Notes: generated by a model from the letters alone, not told the origin. Counted from the first letter of the stretch, positions 49,872-63,784 are shown. The stretch: 64,000 nt of DNA from Dipetalonema caudispina (GCA_013365325.1 JABVXV010000258.1:26595-90594), one strand, 5' to 3'. Translations and numbers: made by a program.

Positions 49872-52800
49872 ATGGATGTAGATGCAATCGAGAAAGAAGC
49901 ACATGCAGCAGCGTTGGTACAGGTTGCGCAAATGTTCCAAAGGCCAGATCAGCTGGAGAAACTGGATGCATTTAAAAAAAGAGCTGATAGAAAAAAGGTA
50001 AATCTCGTTAGCTTTAATGTCTTTTTTCAAATGAATAAATTTTGGTACCAGTTAGAATTGTTTATTAATTTTGCTTGGAAAATAATATTAGATATTTCCG
50101 AAAGATTCGTTGGTTACAAAGAGGGTAATTATTAGTGCACGCTAAAAAATTAATTACTTTTTTTTTTTTTCGTTTCTCACTTCAGTCTATTAAGTAGAAA
50201 AAGGAGGATTTTGAGCAATGATAGAATGACTTTTTTACAAAAAGTTCTACTAATAATTCTATTTGTCTCTTTCTTTTTCAAGAGAAGCCTTTCTACGACT
50301 TTGAACAGTCATTATTTCTTTTATTAGCAGTTAGATTGATAAAAAGGGAGTGAAAAAAAAATTGAAGTGCGAAACGTTTCAGACTGCTGTAGAGGCAATG
50401 CTTCGAACAGGCGTACAATCCCAGCTGGAAGGCATTCGAACAGCTATAGGGCATTTATCTACAACCGTTGAAGATATCAAGGGAGTTGAAACGAGGTAAG
50501 GAATATGCATAAGATAAGTAGTTATTTTGGCTTTAACAGTTTCCACTGCGAAGTGTTGAGTTTCCTACTTTTTCGGGGAAAAACTTCTGAAAGACTTAAA
50601 GTAGACGATGATTTTTCCTGCATTTGTTGCTGTTTAAAAATTAATTACCGTTCTTAGATTTGTCCTATCCATTTTGAATCTATTGGTTTTTTTAGGTAAT
50701 TGTAGTGTACATTTTAGTCTTTCTTATATTAATATCCCATTGTGACAATCAGCTAAGGAATGTTAACTCGAAAAGTGAGGCATATATAAGCGAAGGAAAG
50801 TTGCTATATTTGAATTCCATGTTAATTTTTTATCCTAAATTTTTCTTGATCAATAATGAATAAAATATTTGCGTATTTCTGTTAAAATTTTTCTGTGTTT
50901 GCAGTTTGCAGGAAATTTACACAACATTATTGGCATTTCCTGAATTGAAACAGAAAATGGCAAAATTACGAGAAGCAAACATGAAAAATAGTCAGTATGC
51001 AACTTCAATAGGACATTTACAGCATATTTATGAAATTAATGAAACAATCGAGAAAACGCGTGAATATGTCCAAGACGGAAAGCTACTTCTGGCGCATAAA
51101 AAGTTAATGGTTTAATGAAACACATTCTCCTTCACTTTTCCAAGACTAACTGAGATATTTAACATAAATCATAAAGTTCCTTATTGGTGGTTATATATAA
51201 GTAGCGTGTTATCTATTTTTTTCCTTAATTCCCATTTTTCTGTATAATCTCTTTTTTTTTTTGCAGCATTATGGAAATGGAACATGCACGTGATGATTTG
51301 ATGTACGAAGTGCATAAGTTGCAGCAGAGCAATGTTAACTACGAGAAAAATGCATGTTTTTGTTCTGAGAGTTCTTATTTATAATTATGGGAATCTGTCT
51401 CTATTCTTTATACTCAAAATGTAGTATGGAAGACGTCGGTTATGGTATAATTGAAGGGAAATTTTCTCTTTATGATATAGAGAGGGAGTATTTGTCTCTA
51501 TGATGTAGAGAGTGTATATATGATATGAGAGTTATGTCTATATTTATTTGGAATTTATTCTGTTTTTTCAAAAATTGTTGGGAGAGAAGGAAAAAAATTA
51601 ACTTTTCCAGCTGCTAAAAACGTATTTTTTGGACCTCGATAAAGTTATCCAAGAACTTGCAAAACAGTTGTGGTACATCTGCTCTCGTTGTCTGGAAGCA
51701 GTACGGGGTAACGAGCAAGGTCCGATACAATTAGTTACTGCCCTCCGTATTATTGAACGTGAAGAAAGGTATTTGGAAACATTTGCTTTAATTTGTAACT
51801 GAAATTTTTGTTTAAACTTGTCGGTTATTTTCAATGGGATCACCAGAATTCTCTGTTCATCCACATGCAGTATATCTGTTGTTGATGATGATCAAGTAAT
51901 CAAGCTTCGATCTTGTAATATTAGCTCGTAATTTTATTCGTGTTGTTCGCGATCATAGTAGTGATTTCTAGTATAATTTATTTTTTTATTATGTGTTCGT
52001 TATTTTGCATTATTTTCCGTTTAAACTGGTTCTAGAATCGACCAATACTATATTGATCGGCGATCATCTGCCAATGATTTTATGCCACCTGGTAGACCCC
52101 GTAAATGGCGTCAGAAATGTCTGGAAGTAATTGCTAGCACAGTGAAACAACGAATCGAAGGTAATCAGTTGGAAGACCGATCGCTTAACAGACAGTGGCT
52201 TGCTAGGTAATTTTTTTTTTAAATCAAACGTATCGGATTACCGGAGAGTGATAAATGTTATTCTGGGTAGTAATTAGTATTTTCTGTTTGACCTCCGAGA
52301 AGTTATGCTCTTTGAAGTTTTAATCAATATATTTTTGGTTTTTAAATACGTAATCATTTTTTTACTGTCTTAGATTATACACTTTAATCCATTGAAGTTT
52401 TTATTAATTTTTGGCGTTTTAAATATTACAAATCTGCAGTGTTTTAGACACACGAAATAATTATTTTGTTCATAAGATGCTACTTCCAGATATCTGGAAG
52501 TTTGTCGCCTCGTATTAGTGGATGACTTAATGGTGGCGAAAAGTGCAGCCTCACCATGTTTTCCGCCATCCTACGGAATATATGATCGTTTTGTAGCTAT
52601 GTATCATAATCTCTTGTCGGGGCGTGTTCGTTTTTTCTTCTTATTTTTATTTTTTAAATTCTATCCATTCGAAAGTGTTCTTTATCACCTTTTTATCTCA
52701 ACTGTCTTGCTTTGTCCGATTTTTGTACAGTTAGCACTTTTTATTCTGTATTAGTATTAAGAATGAAGAATGTAGTAAAATTAAATGATTAAGTTTATGA

Positions 52801-55800
52801 CACAATTATTGGTATTGGATTTAACTGAAGTTATTTTGTTAGAAAGAAAGGAGATTCAAGCTAAATCAACAAGTTTTGTTTTCCTTTTTTTCAGCTTCGT
52901 GAGATCGCTTCAGACAAACTGGAAAAAAATGAACTTGTTCAACTTCTTAGTTGGGTTAATTCTTATGGGTGAGTTCCAAGTGCTTTTTTTTATAACTGAT
53001 CTTCTATCAGTCTTTGAGAGGTCAATAGTGATGGATTTCTTTTCGTTTTTTTCAGCAGTGACCAAATTTTGGGAAATCCGCGACTGCAAATCAATACAGC
53101 TGCACTCTTAGCTGATCATCCTCTTTTATCGAAGTCCACTGTAATTGAACTTTGTGATAGGTCAGCTGTTTGAATTTTCGATCGCTTTAAAAGATGATTA
53201 AACTGAAATGATATTACATTTTCCTTAATGATGCTTTCTCCTGATTACTGTGATAAGAATAATAGCATAAGGAGCATTTGATTAAAAACTAATGAAATGT
53301 AATGATGATATAGTCTATTCAGATTCATTGAAATTACAAGACGAGATATGCATGAATGGTTGGAAAAAACTTTGATGCAAGAAAAAGATGTTAGTTTTTA
53401 TAAGACTTATACTAGTGATATGGTATGATTCTTACACCGGATAAATCACACTCTTGCTTGTCTGACTGTTCATTCCTTAAATTTAAAGGATTTGTTCGTT
53501 TTCTTCTAAATAAACAAATGATATAATGCTTTTTTACTTCCATTCTAGGATTGGTACAAAGATGTACATCCAGAAGAGGAAAGATTAGGATATTTTTATA
53601 CGCAACTGCCAAGCATTCTTTTCGGAATGATTGAGGATACGGTGCGTTTCCTCCTGTTTTAATTTGTGTAACCTACCTTTTTTTGCTTCAAAATTTTGCT
53701 AGTTATTTTCTCTTCAGATTTCACTTACGAAGGAAGTTTCCCATGATATCATACCAAATATTGTAGAAGTTAGTGTTGATGAATTCCTCAATTTTGCTAA
53801 CAAATATAAAGGTATGATTTTCGATGTGATATGTTCTCCATGCAGCACTTTCTTGATTATTTTGCTTATCCATCAATTTATCTGATGATAGGATATATTG
53901 ATTTGACAATGCAGAAGTCCAATATTCTTATTTACGAAATAACTGTGCGAAAATTTTTAATGAAATAAAAGTGTTTCCAGATGCTGCCGCAGCTTACAGA
54001 GCTAAACATTTCGAAAATCGCAGTCATTTCAAGGAGTTCACTGCTACAGTGGTAAATTTCCAAATTAAACCAAAAATGCGATACATTTTCAGAATTATTG
54101 CTACAGCTTTATACGTTCGTTTTTTTAATGCGAAAAATTTGCATTAGAAAGATGTCTTTGAATTTTCACTTTGCAAAAATTTCCTCTTCATAGATTGCGG
54201 TGGCCAATAATTTGGACATATGTACAGAATCGACGGAAAAATTGAAGCAACATATCAGATTAACAATGGAAAAAGATGTTTCACCATCTAATTTATCGAA
54301 TACTGACATCCCTGGTACAGCACAATCTAGTAGGAGTTCATCCATAATGATAGTTTCGAGGCAAGCACTACTTGATAAAATTGATCAGCTAAAGAAGCGT
54401 TGGAATATTGGAATGCAGTCGGCGTGAGTCTTTAAACTTCTTTTATTATATAAGAACTTTTTAAATGACTCAGCGTTATTAAATTATTACTGTATACTTT
54501 CTTGTCAAGTTTCTTTTTTATCTGAGTCAGTGAAGATCTATCAAATCCATAATTTTCATTCTGTTACCTCACTTACTTTGCCTTTATCAGACCAAAATTG
54601 GAACCTTTTTCAGTGTTGGCACCTTGCTTGATGAAGTCAACGAAGACATTGCTCCACATCTTGCTGAAATATTAACAAAAAAATGGTATCTTTTTTATTT
54701 GTTTGCGAGATTTGTTTGTATGGTCATTGAACACAGAGGATCTCCTGCTAGTGTGTTGACGCTATGTTAAACTTATGCACTGAGATTTTAAAAGACCCAC
54801 AATTCTCTATGCAATGCCGTCCAGCTTAGCCAACCATTCACTAAGTTTTTTGGGCTGCTTGAACCGCTTTACGTTGGTTGAAGCTCTTTTATATACGCTT
54901 TCAGCTCACGTGACTTTGCGTGCTTTTACAATGCGAACCGTTGTATTTGTGTGACAATTAAGTGATTAGGCCAAACAGTGTAAAAAGACTACATTTCCAT
55001 GCGTTAGATCCACTTTCAAATATGTAAATTAATAATAAAGTAATAAACAATCGAACTGACAAAGTAATTGTTGAGGAACAAAAAATTTTACCTCGTACCA
55101 CAAACAATTATAAGGCCAAATGGATAAATCGTTTCTGCTTGGTTGGTTAATCTAATCCATCTTCTATGTGATCATTCGATTTTCGACATTTAAGGCTTAG
55201 TGGTTCATCAGCTTTAGAGACGATCTGTATTACAATCGCAGATTACTACAGTGATCATAAACATCTTCGGCCGCATATTCGATGCGCCTTGCTGATGGAA
55301 ATACAGTACAAAATTATCGGTGAATATATGATTGGCATTGATAGCAGGTGAAATTTTTTGGTAACCCTCTTGTTTGATTAAAACAAACCGATTATTCAAA
55401 GGCCGAAGCTGCTACATTTTAAAATTTTCTCGGAAAACGGAACAAAACTTTCCTTGTATTTTGAAAAATAAATCATCAGCAGTGCTCTTCCATAAAAAAT
55501 GAGGAAATTCAAAGTGTCACGCCTCTTTACATTCTAGCAGATTCGATTACTTAATTGTTCCTATGACTTTGTTTTGTACCCGAAACAATGGAGAAGGGTA
55601 TTTGACAGACAAGTTATTTCTTAAAAGTGGAGTGCTATGAGTACTTAGTGATTCTATTGCAGTCCATGGATGCAATTTCTTGGTTTTTAGGCGATTATCA
55701 CTTGCAAATTATGATGATCGTTATGGGGCATCCAAATTATTGAAACATGATGGCGAAAGAATAGCGCAGCTTTTTTCAAAACTGTTGAATGATGTTGATG

Positions 55801-57813
55801 TAACGGTGTGTCTTAGTTTTCTTTTTTTCCGAGACGTTTTGGTTTTTTACTAGTGGTATTATCAATTAGCGTGTATACTAGCATTTAAAATATTTTGGCC
55901 TAAAACGTTTGACCGAGGGGATTATAAATTCTCAAAAAAATAAAATGAAGTAAAAACACAACAATTACTTCATCTTATCATATAATTGATTTGGAACTTG
56001 TTTCTAGTGATTTAAATTACTTTCCTTGCAATTAAAATGTCGATTAATTGCAGTTTACCGATTTAACAGTAATTCTCACAGCCATGTCAGACGTGTTGAG
56101 TCTCCGAGATAAAAGTTTATTAGCTCTGGAGACAACAACACTGGTTCGCAAATTCCCCGACATACACGTTGAACTTCTCAGTGCCTTAATACAGACTCGT
56201 GAAGATATGGGACGTGTGGAAGCAAGGTAAAATTCTCCACTTTTGATTCGTGAAACTTATAAATTTTGAAACAATAATTTTATAAACTTTCTACACACTC
56301 ATTTTATAGCAACAGTTTTTTTCTTTTTTCTACAAATATTTCTCTTTTGCCCTTAGTTCATATCTTTCCCGTCCGTCCCTACATAACTTACTTGTTTTTA
56401 ACAAATTTGAAATCCTTAATGACCGGCATCGTAATTGAATTCTTCTATAATCATGACTTTTCTCTTGGTTGTGTGTCGAGGTTATTTAATTTAGCAGTTT
56501 GTATGTTGATTTTTTTGATGTTATTAAAAGCTTAATTTACTGCTTAGTTTTTTAACTGTCCCGAAATATTTTTTAAAAGTCCTTAAGTACAGTTTGACGG
56601 AAGTGCACACCCTCTTCATCTGGCAAACCATGTATAGATGCATTTTAACTCCCTATTGTGGAACTTCTTCTGAAATGTTGCTTTGATTTAATGGTTTAAA
56701 ATGCAGAACTGACGATTTCAAGATGATTGGTTTCAGTTTGACGAAACAGAAGTGAAATTGCCGTACATTACCACTTATTATCTCATCGTACTTGTTGAGT
56801 AATACTTCCTTCCGTTTCCACTAATTATTTTGTTTCAAGTTTTTACCATTCCTGTAATGATTTCAATTCAATTTCAGCAGAATTTCAGCTTTTTAATAGT
56901 GCGCAAATATTGATAGATGCTGAATTTATAATATGCCGAAATATATTAGTTTTTACGTGGAGTCCACCATAATTTACTAAAATACTACTTCTGAAAAGTT
57001 CTTCTGGAAAACTGCTTTGTGTAAAATTCACTGAATGTTGGCTTACTATTGAGCTGTATTCATACTAGATTTTACTTTTATTTTTTTGATTTTTCTGAGT
57101 CCAAATTTTTTGATTATGATTTTCAGTAATTTCTGCTGTATCCGAATTGTCCTTCTTTTCTTTGCGAGATGTAGTGGTTTTACTGGATCTTATCATACTT
57201 AAAAAGAAATTTTATCAATATTAATTTTTTGGTTTTTACGTTCTCTGTGACCATCATTAACTGCATTGTCGTAGTGTAATTTATATTAGTTCTAAAGAAA
57301 GACAGTTGAGTATTTTTAAGAAAAAGGGAGGCAAGACTGTTGATTTTGATAAGTGGTGTATAATAATTGCATAGATAATCGATGTTTCCGCTGTTTGAAG
57401 TGCTTTTTTTGAGTATGATAGTTGAAAGGATTTTATTACCAAAAGTCTCTAATCTGACTTCTGATTTACAAAGGAAATGCAGCCAGCAGTCGAATCCACA
57501 AGAACTGACCAGTAATCTCCATTGATATGATAGGAAACATTTTAGTTCAGATGGGTAGTTGGAGTTCAGATGGTAGTTGGTTTTATGGCTATATTGTTTC
57601 ATTAAATAATTTCCTTGATTTGGTACTGAAGTGATTATGACAGTGATTTTTTTCTTTTACAGAGCCATGGCAGAAGATACAATTGGGCATATGAAACATC
57701 ATCCAAAAGGAGATGCCATATTCGCTAAGTTGTTCCAGGCTTGTAAAACAGGACCAAAGAGAATATTCCGCTTAGAAGATACAATGGAACATATGTTTGT
57801 CAAGTTGATATAA
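49872..57813 (+). CDS. EXOC3: Exocyst subunit SEC6 / EXOC3, 19 exons
   Basis: Exons 49872-49997, 50383-50495, 50905-51102, 51267-51333, 51611-51768, 52036-52206, 52490-52625, 52895-52968, 53056-53160, 53323-53389, 53549-53641, 53718-53811, 53981-54051, 54194-54423, 54614-54685, 55195-55347, 55691-55805, 56054-56226 and 57663-57813 close in phase to 788 residues, close to animal Sec6. Family blocks are FQRPDQLEKLDAFKKR, ELAKQLW, TALRIIEREER, PPGRPRKW, YLEVCRLVLVDDLMVAKS with CFPPSYGIYDRF, LTKKW, TICITIADYYSDH and LVRKFPDIHVELLSAL. The protein is helical throughout, as expected for a CATCHR tethering subunit. It helps the octameric exocyst tether secretory vesicles at the plasma membrane. A Ser-rich insert (about residues 505-530) lies in exon 14. 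The last intron is 1.4 kb. Polyadenylation signals lie at 57830-57839. Confidence 0.95.
50117..50209 (+). repeat. Dispersed ~95-base repeat, copy B (EXOC3 intron 1)
   Basis: Second copy of the segment at 49671-49775, on the same strand. The two copies flank exon 1 of EXOC3, and each carries a TTCAG acceptor-like end. Confidence 0.7.
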
Positions 57814-57829
57814 TTTATTGTCATTAAAC

Positions 57830-57839
57830 AATAAATAAA
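57830..57839 (+). other. Overlapping polyadenylation signals AATAAATAAA
   Basis: Two overlapping AATAAA hexamers 17 and 21 bases after the EXOC3 stop codon, consistent with a very short 3' UTR. Confidence 0.55.
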
Positions 57840-58892
57840 GCTAATTATTTCTGTGAATAATAATAATAAAGGTTGCAAGATTGAAGATCCTATACCGATT
57901 CATATAGATTTTTGATAGTTCTGTTAAAATTATTTATTATTCCGGTGGGTGTTTACTAATCGAATAGATTATTAGTAATCCGAATAAGTGGTTCAATTTA
58001 TAAAGAATTTCCTAATCCAAATTTAGCATAACAGCAATTTCATTTAGTTTTAACTGTCAAAAATGGGTTTTAATACCAATAGTCACTTAAGTATTTGAAT
58101 TTCCGGAAGTGGGTGAACTATGCAGTGAAAAGATGCAGTACCTATGATATTAGCAGTAATTCCTACAACTCTTTATGTTCTTATTTTTTTGTTTTAATTT
58201 CGGATTGAATTTCGAGACGGTTTGTTAACTTTGCTTTATTAACTTCCAAACATCATTTTGCCACAAGAAAAAAGAATATAAAGTATCGGCCAACCAAAAT
58301 TCTGATAATTCAGAAGAATTAGTATCACAAGTCAACAAGACATATAAAAATTAATGCTTAACAATTTGACTACGAGAAAAAAAAAAACGTTGTAACTATG
58401 AGTGGATTTAAAGAGGTAATGTATGTCCGCAGAAAGACATTTGGACTTGTTGAAGTTACCACGTTATTGTAGGAAATAAGTAAGTAAGGTTTGCATAGAT
58501 AGCAGAAAGTTTTAAGAAGAACGAATATTCGAAGAAAGTTGAATTATAATGGTATTTCCAGCTCTTTATTGAGCAATAGCAAGCCTTATTATTTCCCAAG
58601 ATGTCTCGGGAATTATTTGAGCTTACTTATTTTGTCATAACTGGATAAACTTCTTCAACGCCTCCATGGCAGTGTGGCTGAGCAAATTATAATTTTTTTT
58701 TTTTTTAACAGAAATTTCGTATCATCAGAAAAATGCAGTTTTTACATGTTTCCAAGAAATGCTAAATTTTCTGCAGGACGAAGTTTTTTCTTTGAAATTC
58801 GCTTCTTTGCACTTCAAGATTGCAACTATCATTAGCTGTAATAAGAAATTTGACAAGTTAGTTTTGAGATGATCCGAGTGTGCTAACAGGGT

Positions 58893-59228
58893 TTGGGAGC
58901 AATGGACGAGTACGGGTCAATGGTCAGTGATTTTCGGCATGATTTGTTAAAATATGCCTTAGATGTATCCTTTCATATAATTATCAGTGTATCAGTAGCA
59001 ATGACGGAGTTTGGGGACGAGATTGGAGTAGTAAAGGTAAAGTTGAGGGATGGGAAGTTAGATGAGGTCATCAAACTGTACACAACACCGGGAGAACATT
59101 CTCATAGAAAGCATTCTCTCGGAATTGCTCCATTCACTCGGTGCTTATCACTCGGAGTTTTTCGACCACTCGGATTTCATTGTTGTTCTGTTTTGACCAC
59201 TCGGATTTCACTAGTTTTTTCAAAATAA
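58893..59228 (+). CDS. Unassigned open frame in a GC-richer island (doubtful)
   Basis: An unbroken 111-codon frame in a segment that is clearly less AT-rich than its surroundings. The first codon is TTG, and an ATG occurs at codon 4 (MDEYGSMVSDFRHDLLKY). It is preceded by CTAACAG, which could be a splice or trans-splice acceptor. The predicted residues to about position 75 look protein-like, and one hydrophobic stretch (FHIIISVSVAM) is visible. After that the frame enters repeated CACTCGG words and looks non-coding. No family is recognised. It may be a lone exon, a decayed gene or chance. Confidence 0.2.
   Translation: MGAMDEYGSMVSDFRHDLLKYALDVSFHIIISVSVAMTEFGDEIGVVKVKLRDGKLDEVIKLYTTPGEHSHRKHSLGIAPFTRCLSLGVFRPLGFHCCSVLTTRISLVFSK
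59130..59216. repeat. CACTCGG-word direct repeats
   Basis: CACTCGG occurs four times within about 85 bases, twice as the longer GACCACTCGGATTTCA word. A related ATTCACTCGG word occurs beside the hairpin at 62.6 kb. Confidence 0.7.
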
Positions 59229-61766
59229 TTTTTCATTTTTTTCTGAAATTAATAAATTTATTTTCTCCAAGAAATTATTATCATTTTTTGAATTATTCTC
59301 GGAATTGTTGCAATCATTTGATGTTTATCAAAATTTAAAACTGCTATTAAAAGAAACTAAATCGTTTAAAAAATAAACTTTAGCTTATACTAAAATATTT
59401 ATTAGAGTACAAAGCTGTACGTATTGGACAAAAAAAAAAAAAGCAAAAAAAAAGTAAAAACCAATTAATGTTTTAAAATTATGCCACAGCTGATTGAATT
59501 CTTAGCATGCAGCATGTTTCTATATACTTCCAATGTATATCCTATTATTTACGATGATGAATTTCATTGAAGCATCTACTATCGCTAGCAAAAAATAAAA
59601 TATTTTAAACTTTTATAAAAATTTAAATATTAAAATTACCATTCTTTTATAATGTAAAAGCATTAAATACAGCGGCACATTTTGGCATAATTCATTAGTA
59701 AGGCATGAAACAGATAGAGGTATCGATGGCCGATAATAACATTAATAGGAATTTTTGTAATTTTTCAATTCATAAAGACAAATTGATGAATATCCGTTAT
59801 AAAGCAATCAATTTTCGTTGTTTTTACCGACAAGTTCAAGAATTCATTCAGTAAACAAAGACTTACATCATTGAATTTCGGCTTCAATCGAAAGATTCTG
59901 AAAATTTTGGATTTGAATAATTAATTTTTCTACAATGATTCATATTTTATACGTTCCTAGTAATAAGTCAAAATTTTATGAAACAAACATGCAAATTTTT
60001 TGATTAAATACCAAAAAAAGAAATTTGAAGTGTAAAAATTTCAAACCAATTGATTGCTTCAAAATCAACAAATATTTTTCCAATATTAATAATGATTGCA
60101 TCTTAATGCAGCAAATAATGGCAAAGATACAAAAATTTAAATTATTAAAGTATAATTACCAATTAAGCACAAGTTGTATTAAAATATGCAAATATTTTGT
60201 AATTCCTTCCTCTTAATTTAATTATATCAACTTTGTTTATCCTTATACTGTACCACTAACAATTACACAATGGCATTCATATTCACATCAAGTATTTTGC
60301 AAAAATAAAAAAATAATTTTAAGTAAATTTCCATTTGAGGTTAAAGAGGTTCAAAGGTTAAGAATTAGTAAATGAATATGAAAAAAAAAACGAATACTAC
60401 TATAATTCTTTTTCTTCACATTACTACATTCTTTTTTCCTTTTTTTTTATTCCAGTTAAAAGTACCAACTAAGAAAAAAAAAACGATAAATGGTACTTCT
60501 ATTTCGATTACTTTTACTCGAGTACTTTTAACTTGGACATTTTCACCATGGGTACTTTTACTTCTTTCTTATTTTAATCTTGAATATCTCTCTATACATT
60601 TTACAAAATTAATAATGATAGCAAAAATTATATTAAATTTATTTAGTTTTGAAAAAGGATGAAATAATTTCAACTAAATTCTTTCCAATAGCTGAAATAA
60701 TTGAATGGAACCTTCTATATATATCAATGTAAATAAATATAAATTATATTATTTGAGTTAATTTGAAATCTAGCAATAATAGTAGTGGTAATTATAAATA
60801 TCAATGACTGTTCGTCACTGAATGGCTTTACTAATTATTTGGGTTGGTCTTCCATTATTATCGTATCCTACAAATTACTACGACAGGTATCAATCAACTA
60901 ATCGCTGATAGCAGCTGTGCCAGCAATAAACTTTTTGAAACCGAAAGTACCATTTTTGGCTATTATTAAGCTCAAATATTCCAATGAATTTAAATTATTT
61001 TGATCATGAATGATAGATGCAATATAGTAGTAAATGATATCTTTCAATATTCAACAAAAAATACATCATCGAGTAACTTTTTCTTATTTAAAAATAAACC
61101 AAAGTGAAATTCAATACATTTGGCGCTTTTTAACTCAATGAATCAGTTGAATTCGATTAATTTCTTTTTCAAATCTATCATTCACAACCAGTTAGACAGT
61201 AGTTGAAACAAATTACCATTAGAAAAAAAAGAAATAAGGAATGCAAATACTTGGTGGAAGTAATAGATGACTAATAGATTATGTTTGTATAAGTATGAAA
61301 TTTCGACTAATCGAGATAAATCGATCTCTGAATCCAATTCTAAATTCAAAGTTAAAAATAAGTAAACGTAAGATACACGATCAATATCAGAAAGTAAAAA
61401 GAATTTAAAGTAATATGGAAGAAATTAAAAAGCGGGAAAAGAAAATTTCATGAATTTACTTATATTCGAATATTACAAATAAAAATTTTAGAATTTGTTG
61501 TAATGAAAGAAAGGTAAATAAAGCAAATTGAATAATTTTTCTTCTCTCTCCTTTGTTTACTGATACATTTATTATTTGTGGAAATGGAAATTTTTGCTTC
61601 AAAACAAACAATAGAATAGAATATTTTTAATTATATGTAATGAAATAAATGTTAGTATTAATTAAGTGATGAATCCTCTTTGCAAATTTCAAATTGCATA
61701 GATAATATCGTTTGTAATAGGAAGCAATGTTTGCACACTTCTCACAAAATTATTTATGATTTATAT

Positions 61767-61799
61767 TAGTTTTTGTTTTTTTTTTTTTTTTTTTTTTTT
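61767..61799. repeat. Long poly-T tract
   Basis: About 25 consecutive T. Confidence 0.8.
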
Positions 61800-62572
61800 G
61801 ATTTTAATTAAAAGTGTAAAAATTTATGAGAGATAATTTTGTTGTCAACTTTTTTTTCTATTTTTTTTTGGAGTAAAAATGCAAAATTAATACTTGAGTA
61901 CAGTAGATTGTTGTTAAAATGTTGGTAATTCAAGCTGTTGATGGCCAGATATTGACAGGTTCACTAATAGGATTAACTAAACAGCCACCTTGCATTGCTG
62001 AATTCTATTGCTGATGGCAAATCAGATTTCAAATAAACAAAGAAGTAGGATTCTATTACAGATAAATCAAAAAGGATCACTTTCTTCTAACATTTCACCT
62101 ATGTCTTCTATAAAATTTTTTAAGTATTACTGTAGAACTATTAATCATATTATGAGCATTAAATTTTAAATTTATTCCACTTTTTCAACATTAAATTTCG
62201 CATAATGGAAAGGTATAAATGTTAACTGTATTATTATCGTAGCATTTTAGTTACATTTATGTATGGATCATAACACATATTTTACTTGTTAAATAAACAA
62301 TAAGCAATAAATTATATGCTTGAAATATTTAAAGAGGAAAACAAAGTTCCAAAAATGCATAAAAATTATAACTAAAATTTTCGATAAGAATGCAAAAGTC
62401 AATGTTATAATGTGACAACTGAGAGAAACTATTTATTTTAAACAAAAAAAAAAAAAGAAGTTAAATTTTAAATGAATAGTCAACAATTAGTGGGAATTTT
62501 TGGATGAATAATTATCATCAATAAAATGACGTTTTACTGACTGCGCAATGGTAATATGATGCAAAAGGAACG

Positions 62573-62656
62573 GAGTGAATGAACGAAGTTGTTCGACCGC
62601 TTGCAGAATGACCGGTTTATCGGTCATTCTGCAAGCGGTCTTTTCTGCATTCACTC
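62573..62656. repeat. Long hairpin / inverted repeat, MITE-like
   Basis: A perfect 20-bp stem (62595-62614 against 62621-62640, starting GACCGCTTGCAGAATGACCG) encloses a 6-base loop. An outer 9-bp arm, GAGTGAATG at 62573 and CATTCACTC at 62648-62656, extends it imperfectly. The stem is about half G+C in an AT-rich neighbourhood. No nearby gene end explains it. It could be a miniature inverted-repeat element or the fold of a small structured RNA. Confidence 0.85.
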
Positions 62657-63784
62657 GGACATTCTCTAAATTGGAGCATACATTTTGTAAATTAAAGCTT
62701 CCTCCCATAATGTATGTTACAATGAAAATTCTACCTTATCAATTGACACACATCTATTTTATTAAAATTATATTTCGCCCAGAAATTTTCAATTAGGATT
62801 TATTGAAATGTAAAAGATATGCCAAAAATGAACTTTGTATGTGTATGTAAATATTTTTCGAAGTCATTAATACCATCATTAATGATTACGTCATATTGAT
62901 CTTTTATGATAAGGAATAAAACACAGGATGTTTTACAATTGATATAAATTGATAAACTGATTTGATAATCTTGAGCAGGTAAAAACATTATGTATCCTTG
63001 ATTTTGAAGTAATTCATGAAAAGCAAATCAGGGCAGTAATGCAAATTCATAAATACTAAATTGATATATCTTATCCAAATGTTAACATTCAATGAGTAAT
63101 AATTAATTTTATAAGTTTACGCTTTTAAGTGCTAATTACAAATGATTGTAATATTGAAATGAGATAAATCTTACAAGTCTTATTATCTATTAACATTAAT
63201 AGAAATGTTAACGAAAGTAAATGAAAAAAAAATTAAAATAAGAGAAATTAAACGAAATAGCTACAGATAGGATCAGGGATGGAAATGATCAGCACTATTT
63301 GATTTTTTGAAATTAAAAAAAAAAAAAAAAAAGGATTACAACACTTCGTATCAGGTTAATTTCTCTATATCAAATATTGTGTGTGTGTTTTTTTTTTTTT
63401 TTTTTTGTTGTAAATGTTGCCGCACCTATTAAATTACAAATAAAAAATGAGCTCAATTTGGTTTGCAGTATGTAATGTACAATTCGCTGAAATGGAAATG
63501 TAACGCTTGATAAAAATGGTTGTTATCATTTTGAAAGGAAAAGATTATACAGTGAAATTTCGAATTTGAAACTTTCTAAATGTCTACTAATAGTAATTAG
63601 TGATGATACTAATAAATAATGGTAAATAATGATAGCTGTATAGTAAAATTTGAAGTGATTATATTGGAGGTATTGGAGGAAAGCATCGGAGAAGATCGAT
63701 GCCACAAATAATGACGAATGAATGAAATGAAATGAGTTCAACAGTGAGCAGCTGGCTGGACCTTTTCTCTATGGATTCCTATTT

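Noticed and set aside
62487..62796. Two overlapping open frames on opposite strands with similar peptides
   Set aside because: The similarity comes from the perfect palindrome at 62595-62640, not from coding.
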